Positions 1 to 6,683 of a stretch of DNA of 9,327 bases are shown piece by piece. This DNA is from Chloroflexota bacterium (GTDB lineage: Bacteria; Chloroflexota; UBA6077; CF-72): NCBI GenBank assembly GCA_019247135.1, contig JAFAPL010000186.1:1-9327 (forward strand). Direction: 5' to 3'. The position numbers and the translations under genes are program-made. The notes below the pieces were generated by a model. It made no database searches and was not told where the DNA came from. It worked only from the letters and a program-made list of their open reading frames with translations. Within the stretch, counting starts at the first letter, position 1. Every line of letters begins with the position of its first letter.

Positions 1-2
1 AG

Positions 3-668
3 CTCAGCTCGTTCGTCACCACCACGGCCGTCACTGGCCAACGTCCAGACGGACGCACCGAGTTGAGCACGTTCATTGTCCCGACTGACGCCGCCGGCTT
101 CGCACCCCAGCGGCCATACCACAAGATGGGCTGGCACGCCTCGGATACCCGTGAGCTGGCGTACCAGGATTGTCGCGTCGCGTCCGATGCTTTGCTCGGC
201 CAACGCGGCGCGGGCGCGCGCGTCTTTCTGGCGACGCTGGATGGCGGCCGCATCGGCGTCGCCGCGATGGGAGTCGGGCTGGCACAGGGCTGCCTCGACC
301 AGTCGGTCGCCTGGGCCAACCAGCGCTGCGCATTTGGCCAACCCATCGCGCGCTACCAGGCGGTCTCATTCGAGCTGGCGGCGCTGCAGGCGCAGATCTC
401 GGCCGCGCGCAGCCTGGTCTATCGGGCCGCGGCGCTTCGTGACGCTCAACAGCGGCATACACAGGAAGCCGCCGAAGCGAAGCTGATCGCCAGCGAGCTC
501 GCGGTGCACGCCGCGAATGTCGCGATGCAGGTCCACGGCGGCTTCGGCTACATCGAGGAGTCGCCGATCCCGCGCTTCTATCGCGACGCGAAAATCCTGA
601 CCATCGGCGAAGGCACGAGCGAGATACTCAAGCTCGTGATCGCCCGCAACATGGGACTGAGCGTATGA
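3..668 (+). CDS. Acyl-CoA dehydrogenase, C-terminal part (5' end outside window)
   Basis: FAD-dependent acyl-CoA dehydrogenase, which forms the 2,3-enoyl-CoA and passes electrons to ETF. The reading frame is open to the left edge, so the N-terminal helical domain and the start are missing; a TTG at 63 is in frame but falls inside the conserved middle beta-domain and is not a credible start. Visible are the end of the beta-domain (STFIVPTD), the LATLDGGRIG segment that opens the C-terminal helical domain, the AFGQPI motif, QVHGGFGYIEE, and the terminal IGEGTSEI. The Glu of GEGTSE (codon 609-611) is at the position of the catalytic base in SCAD/MCAD-type enzymes. The stop overlaps the next start by 4 bases (ATGA), so it is probably translationally coupled to the thiolase. 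Substrate chain length cannot be told. It is a paralogue of the dehydrogenase at 1849-3030, clearly diverged from it. Confidence 0.93.
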   Translation, partial: LSSFVTTTAVTGQRPDGRTELSTFIVPTDAAGFAPQRPYHKMGWHASDTRELAYQDCRVASDALLGQRGAGARVFLATLDGGRIGVAAMGVGLAQGCLDQSVAWANQRCAFGQPIARYQAVSFELAALQAQISAARSLVYRAAALRDAQQRHTQEAAEAKLIASELAVHAANVAMQVHGGFGYIEESPIPRFYRDAKILTIGEGTSEILKLVIARNMGLSV

Positions 669-1852
669 CTACCAACGGCATTTACATCCTAGGTGCGGCG
701 CGCACGCCGATCGGCAAGCTCATGGGCGGCCTGGCCACAGTCACGGCGCCTGAACTGGGCGCGACCGCGATTCGCGCCGCGCTCGAACGCGCCAGGGTCG
801 AGCCCACCAGCGTCGACGAGGTCATTATGGGCCAGGTCGTCCAGGCCGGCGTCGGCCAGGCGCCTGCCCGCCAGGCCTCAATCGCCGCGGGCATCCCCAC
901 CTCCGCCAACGCAACGACGGTCAATAAAGTGTGCGCGTCCGGACTCGAGGCGATCAATCAGGCAGCCCACTCCATCCGCGCCGGTGACTCAACGGTCGTC
1001 GCCGCGGGCGGCATGGAAAGCATGAGCCAGGGGCCACATCTTTTGCCCAAAGCCCGCTTCGGCTATCGCATGGGCCAGGTCACCGTCCAGGACGCCGTCG
1101 TCTACGACGGCCTGTGGTCTCCCTGGGACGATCAGCACATGGGGATGAGCGCCGAGGCGATCGCCGAAAAGCGTGGCATCAGTCGCCAGGAGCAGGACGA
1201 GTATTCACTGCGCAGCCACCAGCGCGCCGTCGCGGCCATCAACGAGGGTCGGTTCCGTGAGGAGATCGTGCCCGTGCCCATCGAAGGCCGCAAGGGCAGC
1301 ACAACGCTGGTCGACACCGACGAAGGTCCCCGCGCGGATACCACGGCCGAAGCGCTCGCGCGGTTGAAGCCAGCGTTCACCCCCAGTGGCACGGTGACGG
1401 CGGGCAATGCACCGGGCTTCACCGACGGCGGCGCTGCCCTGATCGTCGCGGGCGCCGAGACCGTCCAGGCGCACGGGTTGAAGCCGATGGCGCGCGTGTT
1501 GGGCTACGCCAGCGCCGCGACCGATCCGCTGTGGCTGTTCGAGGCCCCCGAGCTTGCACTCAATAAATTGCTCCAACGAACCGGCACGACGCTAGACGAC
1601 TGGGACCTTCTGGAAATCAACGAAGCGTTCGCCGCCCAGGTCGTCGCCAACGGCAAAGCGATGCACTGGGATTGGGACAGAGTCAACGTCAACGGTGGCG
1701 CCATCGCGCTGGGTCATCCGCTGGGCGCCACCGGCGCGCGGCTCGCCGTGACCCTGCTGCATGCGCTCGAGCAACGTGGCAAAGCGCGCGGCATCGCGGG
1801 CCTTTGCCACGGCGGCGGGGGTGCTGTCGCGATGGCATTCGAGCTCGTATGA
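665..1852 (+). CDS. Acetyl-CoA acetyltransferase (thiolase, AtoB type)
   Basis: Thiolase of 395 residues, the usual length for the family. It condenses two acetyl-CoA or cleaves acetoacetyl-CoA (3-ketoacyl-CoA). The catalytic set is complete: nucleophile Cys90 in NKVCASGLEA, NEAF motif in EINEAFAAQ, His351 in ALGHPLGATGAR, and Cys381 in GLCHGGGGA. AGGMESMSQGPHLL and the HMGMSAEAIAEKRGISRQEQDEY-like helix are typical of acetoacetyl-CoA thiolases rather than of the long-chain FadA or the PcaF type, though substrate range is an inference. The ATG at 665 overlaps the previous stop and its own stop overlaps the next start (1849), again by 4 bases. It therefore sits as the middle gene of a dehydrogenase-thiolase-dehydrogenase operon for short or branched acyl-CoA breakdown. 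No enoyl-CoA hydratase or hydroxyacyl-CoA dehydrogenase is visible in the window. Confidence 0.95.
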   Translation: MTTNGIYILGAARTPIGKLMGGLATVTAPELGATAIRAALERARVEPTSVDEVIMGQVVQAGVGQAPARQASIAAGIPTSANATTVNKVCASGLEAINQAAHSIRAGDSTVVAAGGMESMSQGPHLLPKARFGYRMGQVTVQDAVVYDGLWSPWDDQHMGMSAEAIAEKRGISRQEQDEYSLRSHQRAVAAINEGRFREEIVPVPIEGRKGSTTLVDTDEGPRADTTAEALARLKPAFTPSGTVTAGNAPGFTDGGAALIVAGAETVQAHGLKPMARVLGYASAATDPLWLFEAPELALNKLLQRTGTTLDDWDLLEINEAFAAQVVANGKAMHWDWDRVNVNGGAIALGHPLGATGARLAVTLLHALEQRGKARGIAGLCHGGGGAVAMAFELV

Positions 1853-3030
1853 CCACCCAGGTAGCGGCGCCCACCGCGAGCTATCGCGGCGCGTACGACC
1901 TGACCGAAGAGCAGGAGCTCTTCCGTAGGACCGTCCACGAGTTCGCGGAGCGGGAAATCGTCCCGGTCGCCCGCGAGCTCGACGAACGCGAAGAGTACCC
2001 GCGCGCCACGGTCGCCAAGATGGCCGAGCTCGGCCTGATGGGCCTGTTCGTGCCGCAAGAGTATGGCGGCGCTGGTGGTACGACGCTCGACTACGTGCTG
2101 GCCATGGAGGAAATCTCCTGGGCCGACGCGTCGCATTCCGTCGTGATCTCGGTGACGAACTCGCTGGTCTGCGAGCCGATCTTTCGATTCGGAACCGAGG
2201 AACAGAAGCAGCACTATCTGACAGCCCTGGCCCAGGGCGAGTATGTAGGCGCGTACTGCTTGAGCGAGCCCACTTCGGGCTCCGACGCGTCCAACATGAG
2301 CACGCTGGCCCGCCGCGACGGCGACTCGTACGTGCTGAACGGCACCAAGAGCTGGATCACGAATGGCGGGGAAGCCGGCGTGTACCTCGTGTACGCGCTG
2401 ACCAATCTCGACGTGGCGAAGTCGCGCGGTATCACCGCGTTTCTCGTAGACGCGTCGACGCCCGGGTTGCGTGCTGGCGCGAAAGAGAAAAAACTCGGCA
2501 TTCGCGCCTCGAGCACGACGCAGATCTTCTTCGAGGATTGCCGCGTCCCGGCATCGGCAGTGCTGGGCAAGGTCGACGAAGGCTTTCGCATCGCCATGGC
2601 CACCTTGGATGGCGGCCGAATTGGCATCGGCGCACAGGCGCTCGGAATCGCGCAGCGCGCGCTCGACGAGTCGCGCAAGTACGCCACGCAGCGCGAAGCG
2701 TTCGGCCACCCCATCGCCGATTTCCAGGGTCTGCAGTGGCGCCTGGCGGATATGGCGACGCGCATCGAAGCCACGCGACTGCTGGTGTATCGGGCGGCGC
2801 GGATGAAAGACGCCGGCGTCCCGTTTTCGAAGGAAGCCAGCATGGCCAAGCTGTTCGCGTCAGAGACGGCTATGTTCTGCGCGCACGCGGCGGTCCAGAT
2901 GTTCGGCGGCTACGGTTTTTCACGCGAGTATGCGGTCGAAAAACTGTTCCGCGACGCGAAGATCACGGAGATCTACGAAGGCACGAGCGAGATCCAGCGG
3001 TTGGTGATCTCGCGCCATCTCCTTCGCTGA
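1849..3030 (+). CDS. Acyl-CoA dehydrogenase, short/branched-chain type
   Basis: Complete 393-residue acyl-CoA dehydrogenase, the normal size for soluble tetrameric SCAD-like enzymes. The ATG at 1849 is chosen because it overlaps the thiolase stop as ATGA and is followed at once by the usual N-terminus (YDLTEEQELFRRTVHEFAEREI); the open frame extends further upstream only inside the thiolase gene. Domains: N-terminal helical about 15-130, beta-domain about 134-240 with LSEPTSGSD (138-146) and WITNGG (169-174) for FAD and substrate contact, C-terminal helical domain from MATLDGGRIGIG to the end. Glu377 in IYEGTSEIQR is the expected catalytic base. Overall it looks like butyryl-CoA or a branched short-chain dehydrogenase; I cannot separate these by sequence. 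The last 68 bases are also coding on the other strand for the TetR C-terminus. Confidence 0.95.
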   Translation: MTTQVAAPTASYRGAYDLTEEQELFRRTVHEFAEREIVPVARELDEREEYPRATVAKMAELGLMGLFVPQEYGGAGGTTLDYVLAMEEISWADASHSVVISVTNSLVCEPIFRFGTEEQKQHYLTALAQGEYVGAYCLSEPTSGSDASNMSTLARRDGDSYVLNGTKSWITNGGEAGVYLVYALTNLDVAKSRGITAFLVDASTPGLRAGAKEKKLGIRASSTTQIFFEDCRVPASAVLGKVDEGFRIAMATLDGGRIGIGAQALGIAQRALDESRKYATQREAFGHPIADFQGLQWRLADMATRIEATRLLVYRAARMKDAGVPFSKEASMAKLFASETAMFCAHAAVQMFGGYGFSREYAVEKLFRDAKITEIYEGTSEIQRLVISRHLLR

Positions 3031-3703
3031 GCTCTCCCGCCCACGCGCCGGTTGATCCGGTAGTGAGGTACGAGACCACCACGTCTGCCAGCATCTGGCG
3101 ATAATGCGACCGACGTTGCCGGTCGGACAGATCGCGGCCAAAGATCGCCTTGAACGTGTGTTGGTTCGCCACCCGAAACACGCAAAACGCGCTGATCAAC
3201 ATGTGCACGTCGAGCGGATCCACCTCCCGACGAAACACGCCTTTCGCCTGCCCGCGCGCAAGCACCCGAGCGATCAGATCCACCGCGCGCGAATTGATGC
3301 TCGTCATGACCGTAGACCTGGCGATGTGCTCGGCGCGATGGATGTTTTCAATCGCCACCAGGCGCAAGAACTCCGGGTGGCCCTCGTGGTGGTCGAAGGT
3401 GAGCTCCGCCAGCTCTCGGATAGCCGCCAACGGATCGAGGTGGTCCACGTCAAGCGTCTGTTCGGCATCCCGAATCTGCGCGTAGGCACGTTCGAGCACC
3501 GCGATGTACAGCTGCTCCTTGCCCCCGAAGTAGTAGTAGATCATGCGCTTGGTGGTGCGCATGCGTGCCGCGATCTCATCAACACGAGCACCCGAGTAGC
3601 CGCGCCTGGCGAACTCAGCCGTGGCAACCTCCAGGATTTCGGCACGCGTGCGCTCCGCGTCGCGCAATTTTTCCCACGGCATCAGATCAATCGAGACAGA
3701 CAT
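2963..3703 (-). CDS. TetR-family transcriptional regulator
   Basis: A 246-residue one-component repressor. The TetR_N helix-turn-helix spans about residues 17-64 (TRAEILEVATAEFARRGYSG, then VDEIAARM, then TKRMIYYYFGGKEQLY with the typical YYYF and KEQLY). The rest is the helical ligand-binding and dimerisation domain, which has an FLRLVAIENIHRAEHI segment. The ATG at 3703 comes one base after the stop of the dehydratase gene (TAAGATG), so it should be co-transcribed and probably coupled; a second in-frame ATG at 3682 (Met8) is possible, and neither has a clear Shine-Dalgarno. The 3' end overlaps the convergent acyl-CoA dehydrogenase by 68 bases, and the last roughly 22 residues are a polar, low-complexity tail. 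Being the last gene of the operon, it most likely controls transporter, dehydrogenase and dehydratase in response to a pathway compound; this is inferred from position. Confidence 0.9.
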   Translation of the reverse strand: MSVSIDLMPWEKLRDAERTRAEILEVATAEFARRGYSGARVDEIAARMRTTKRMIYYYFGGKEQLYIAVLERAYAQIRDAEQTLDVDHLDPLAAIRELAELTFDHHEGHPEFLRLVAIENIHRAEHIARSTVMTSINSRAVDLIARVLARGQAKGVFRREVDPLDVHMLISAFCVFRVANQHTFKAIFGRDLSDRQRRSHYRQMLADVVVSYLTTGSTGAWAGELSEGDGARSPTAGSRSCLRRSP

Positions 3704-3704
3704 C

Positions 3705-5561
3705 TTACGCGGCGCCGCGTTGCAGGGTTCTGGCCTGCGCCGCCAGATACGCCGGCGCATTGGCTTCGCCATGCCCGTCGTAGTCCGCGCTGCGCTGTAC
3801 GATCTCGAACGAAAACCGGGCCCCGAAAGCTTCGGTTGGGATATGAAAGAACTCGCCGGTGGGCGCGCGATCGTACAGCACACCATGTGTTCGGAGTCGA
3901 TCGACCATCGTATCCGGTAGCTCCAGGCGGACGGCCAGGTCGTCGTAGTAGTTGTCCGGCGTGGAGAGAAACGTGACACCCCGCTCCTGGAGTTGCGAGA
4001 TTGTGGAGAAAATGTCATCGCAAGCGAGAGCGATATGGTGCACGCCGGGCCCGGCAAATGCAGACAGCGAACGAGCCATCATCGAGTTGCGGCCTTCCGA
4101 CGCGTTCAGCGTGATGCGCACGCGCCGCTGTTGGTCCACCACGGCACGGCTTCGCATCAATCCGTACAGCTCCGCCATTTCCACGATGGCCTGCGGTTCC
4201 AGCCCGAGCACACTGCGATAGAACAGAATCCATGCATCCATCGCATCCGGCGGCAGCGCCATTGCCACGTGGTCAACCCGGCGGAGTCCGACTCCGCGCC
4301 GCTGCAGGTGGCCGGGATCCATGAAGAAGTCCGTCTCAAATGGCTCGTTTGACGCCTCGTCGCCGGCTAGGAAATAGAACAAGCTGCCATCAATCGATCG
4401 GATGGCTGGAATAGTGCGTTCGTTCGGCCCGACGCGCCCTTCGATCTGAGTGGCAAGCGTGCAGCGCGCTCTGTCGAGCGCGCGGCCCTCATCCTCAGTA
4501 CGGAGAGCGACGGCGCACAACGACGGACCGTGCAGCTCGAAGTAGCGTCGAGCAAATGAGTCCGGCTCCGCATCCAGAATCATATTGATTTCACCCTGCC
4601 GGTACAGGGTGACGTCCTTTGAGCGGTGCCGACCCGCCTGGACGAAGCCGAACTGCTCCAGCCACGACCCGAGCGCCACTTGCGTATCGGGGTCGACCGC
4701 GAACTCCAGGAACCCGATACCATTCAAGCGCGGCAACGGCGGTGCCTGGAACAGGCCGACCTGTTCCTCCAGGTAGAGCAGCGACCGCATCCCATCCAGA
4801 GCCGTCTGGCGCGTATCTGAGCTTCTGAAAACATCATTGAAGACTTCCAGCGACAGCGGCCCGGCGTAGCCAGTGCCCAGCACGTTGCGCAGCAGGCCAG
4901 CGACGTCCAGCTCACCCTGTCCCGGAAAACACCGAAAATGCCGACTCCACGACAGCGCATCCATGTGCAGTCGCGGTGCGTCCGCTAATTGCAGGAAAAA
5001 GATGCGATCGCCAGGAATGCGGGCTATACCAGCCGGATCATCTCCGAGTGACAGCGTGTGAAAGCTGTCGATGCAGAGCCCGAGTGCGGGATGCGCCGCG
5101 CGCTGCACCAGGTCCCACGCCTGACCGTAGGTGCGCACATGCGCGCCCCACGCCAGCGCTTCGTAAGCAATCCGCACACCACGCTGTGCAGCCCGTTCAG
5201 CCAGCTCTCGCAACTGCATCGCGGAGCGCTCGGGATCGGCCAGCGCTTGTGAATTGACGGTCGAGCAGACCAGGAGCATCGGCGCACCGAGCTCCGCCAT
5301 CACGTCGAATTTTCTTTCCGCGCGATCCAGATTGCGGCGGAAGACGTCGTCCGAAACGCCTTCCAGGTCGCGAAATGGCTGGAACAGGTCGATGCTCAAG
5401 CCAAGATCCGCGGCCAGCGACCGAATCTCCCGCGGCGACGCGCCAGAATTGATCAGGTCGTTCTCGAAGATCTCGACGCCATCGAAGCCCGCGGCAGCCG
5501 CGGCTCTCAGCTTCTCCTCCAGCATCCCACTCAGTGACACAGTGGCAATCGAGCGTTTCAT
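3705..5561 (-). CDS. quiC: 3-dehydroshikimate dehydratase, two-domain QuiC1 type (TIM barrel + HPPD-like)
   Basis: Converts 3-dehydroshikimate to protocatechuate, the entry of quinate and shikimate into the beta-ketoadipate pathway. 618 residues. The N-terminal half (about 1-270) is a sugar-phosphate-isomerase/AP-endonuclease-2 TIM barrel starting KRSIATVSLSG, with metal ligands recognised as Glu134 (YEALAWG), Asp165 (IDSFHTLS), Gln191 (FFLQLADAP) and Glu239 (SLEVFND). This set corresponds to that described for Pseudomonas putida QuiC1. The C-terminal half (about 280-590) is a tandem vicinal-oxygen-chelate domain like 4-hydroxyphenylpyruvate dioxygenase; its iron triad is preserved as His431 (VDHVAMAL), His509 (GVHHIALACDDI) and Glu586 (FSFEIVQR). 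In characterised QuiC1 proteins the dehydratase activity resides in the barrel, so this is not a tyrosine-pathway HPPD. The ATG at 5561 overlaps the upstream dehydrogenase stop by 4 bases. In-frame sequence further upstream lies inside that gene and is not part of this protein. Confidence 0.93.
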   Translation of the reverse strand: MKRSIATVSLSGMLEEKLRAAAAAGFDGVEIFENDLINSGASPREIRSLAADLGLSIDLFQPFRDLEGVSDDVFRRNLDRAERKFDVMAELGAPMLLVCSTVNSQALADPERSAMQLRELAERAAQRGVRIAYEALAWGAHVRTYGQAWDLVQRAAHPALGLCIDSFHTLSLGDDPAGIARIPGDRIFFLQLADAPRLHMDALSWSRHFRCFPGQGELDVAGLLRNVLGTGYAGPLSLEVFNDVFRSSDTRQTALDGMRSLLYLEEQVGLFQAPPLPRLNGIGFLEFAVDPDTQVALGSWLEQFGFVQAGRHRSKDVTLYRQGEINMILDAEPDSFARRYFELHGPSLCAVALRTEDEGRALDRARCTLATQIEGRVGPNERTIPAIRSIDGSLFYFLAGDEASNEPFETDFFMDPGHLQRRGVGLRRVDHVAMALPPDAMDAWILFYRSVLGLEPQAIVEMAELYGLMRSRAVVDQQRRVRITLNASEGRNSMMARSLSAFAGPGVHHIALACDDIFSTISQLQERGVTFLSTPDNYYDDLAVRLELPDTMVDRLRTHGVLYDRAPTGEFFHIPTEAFGARFSFEIVQRSADYDGHGEANAPAYLAAQARTLQRGAA

Positions 5562-6673
5562 CTCAATCGGACCTGCATCTTTCCGTGGTGATGACCGTCG
5601 ACGAACGCCGATGGGAGTTCCTCCAGATCGATGCTGCGCGTCAGGAGGCTGCTGGGCCGAATCTGCCCGCTGCTCACGAGCTCTATGGCGCGCAGAAAAT
5701 CCGTCGGATGGTCGTAGATCAAACTGGCCACCAGCGAGAGCCCGCGTCGCACGAACTGCAGCGGCACCACCTCCACCGGAGTGGTCCCCAAACCGACTCC
5801 GACAACCTTTCCGCCTGGCGCAACCGCGCTCAGCGCAAACTCCAGCGCCGCCGAAGCACCCGCGGCTTCGAATACGACGCTCGGACACCAGTGAGTCGCG
5901 ACGTAATCCGCCGCGCCGTCTCGGCCGAGGACCAACGTCTCCTCGGCTCCCATCTCGCGCGCCTGTGCCAGAGGCTCCGGATGCAGGTCCGCCGCCAGCA
6001 CACGCGCGCCGTGGGCAACCGCCACCTGGACCAACAGCAGGCCCTCCGCACCGCAGCCGACGACCGCGACCTCCTCTCCAGTCCGCATGCCGCTCGTGCG
6101 AATGGCGTGGACCGCGACCGCCAGCGGTTCGATGCCGACGGCATCCTCCCAGCTGATGTTGTCGGGCAGCGGGTGCACGAATTCAGCGGGGATGGCAACG
6201 TAGTCGGCGAATGCGCCGGGGGAGTTCATGCCGAGGGAGCGTTTGAAGGGACACACGTTGCCGAGGCCGCGGCAGCAGATGCGGCAGGTACCGCAGGGGA
6301 TGTTCGGCTCGATGACCACGCGCATACCGACTGGTCGGTTCTTCACCGCGTCAGCTGCCGGATGCATACCGACTGGTCGGTTCTCCTCGGCGTCCGTGGG
6401 ATGCATACCGACTGGTCGGTTCTGCTCAGACTCCACCGACGGATGCATACCGACCGGTCGGTTCTGCATGCGGCTGTCGACGATCGTGCCGACGGCCTCA
6501 TGGCCCATGATCAATGGATACTCGGCCTGACGCTTGCCGCTGAAGACCGCCACGTCGCTGCCGCAAACACCAGCCCGTTCGATGCGGACCAGCACTTCGC
6601 CAGGCTCGAGCTGTGGCACGCCAACGTCGGCCACAACCACGTGCTGGGCGGCTTCGAGAACGACCGCGCGCAT
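5558..6673 (-). CDS. Zinc-dependent MDR alcohol dehydrogenase with an in-frame four-repeat loop
   Basis: NAD(P)-dependent medium-chain dehydrogenase of the sorbitol/threonine dehydrogenase group, 371 residues from the ATG at 6673 (10 nt after the transporter stop, weak GGGA at 6682-6679). Catalytic zinc ligands: Cys37 (GVCGSD), His58-Glu59 (GHE) and probably Glu182 (GIEPLAVAVHA). Structural zinc: Cys127, Cys130, Cys133, Cys141. The Rossmann motif is VVGCGAEG (206-211), and Asp229 at the end of the second strand suggests NAD preference. Residues about 68-118 hold four NRPVGM units, putting GHE about 39 residues further from the structural-zinc site than in ordinary family members; the last unit reads VGMRVVIEPN where relatives have VGDRV. 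All active-site motifs are intact, so it is probably not a pseudogene. From its neighbours it may oxidise shikimate, quinate or a related cyclitol acid, but the substrate is unproven. Confidence 0.9.
   Translation of the reverse strand: MRAVVLEAAQHVVVADVGVPQLEPGEVLVRIERAGVCGSDVAVFSGKRQAEYPLIMGHEAVGTIVDSRMQNRPVGMHPSVESEQNRPVGMHPTDAEENRPVGMHPAADAVKNRPVGMRVVIEPNIPCGTCRICCRGLGNVCPFKRSLGMNSPGAFADYVAIPAEFVHPLPDNISWEDAVGIEPLAVAVHAIRTSGMRTGEEVAVVGCGAEGLLLVQVAVAHGARVLAADLHPEPLAQAREMGAEETLVLGRDGAADYVATHWCPSVVFEAAGASAALEFALSAVAPGGKVVGVGLGTTPVEVVPLQFVRRGLSLVASLIYDHPTDFLRAIELVSSGQIRPSSLLTRSIDLEELPSAFVDGHHHGKMQVRLR
6322..6465 (-). repeat. Four in-frame copies of a palindromic 21-bp repeat inside the dehydrogenase gene
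   Basis: Core copies lie at 6322-6342, 6364-6384, 6403-6423 and 6445-6465, with periods of 42, 39 and 42 bases, all multiples of three. The cores are identical except for one central T to C change in the fourth, which is synonymous (Pro CCA to CCG). The last three share three further flanking bases (GAT on the + strand). Each core contains the inverted repeat ACCGAC-TG-GTCGGT (6326-6339, 6368-6381, 6407-6420); in the fourth (6449-6462) it is a perfect 14-bp palindrome, ACCGACCGGTCGGT. On the coding strand each reads NRPVGM, followed by HP in three copies. The segments between cores differ (SVESE, TDAE, AADAV). The pattern resembles both a TetR-type operator and a protein-coding palindromic element; which applies is inference. 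Confidence 0.95.
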
Positions 6674-6683
6674 GTCGATCCCG

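Noticed and set aside
3..668. Truncated pseudogene of an acyl-CoA dehydrogenase.
   Set aside because: The frame is open through the window edge and all C-terminal motifs are intact; the truncation is only the window boundary.
1714..2709. Minus-strand open frame of 331 codons opposite the thiolase and acyl-CoA dehydrogenase.
   Set aside because: A shadow of GC-rich coding DNA; the + strand proteins have complete family motifs across the whole stretch.
3104..3976. Plus-strand open frame of 290 codons across the TetR-dehydratase junction.
   Set aside because: Antisense shadow; composition is Arg/His-rich with no recognisable domain.
3705..5561. Genuine 4-hydroxyphenylpyruvate dioxygenase of tyrosine degradation.
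   Set aside because: The HPPD-like part is only the C-terminal half; the N-terminal TIM barrel with Glu134, Asp165, Gln191 and Glu239 identifies a QuiC1-type dehydratase.
3705..5888. A dehydratase with about 109 extra N-terminal residues.
   Set aside because: The extension is inside the dehydrogenase gene in another frame; the conserved protein begins at KRSIATVSLSG, right after the ATG at 5561 in an ATGA overlap.
6322..6465. Small CRISPR-like array (four short repeats with unique segments between).
   Set aside because: Repeats are only 21-24 bp with segments of about 15-21 bp, they are read in frame inside a conserved enzyme with frame-keeping periods, and no cas gene is present.
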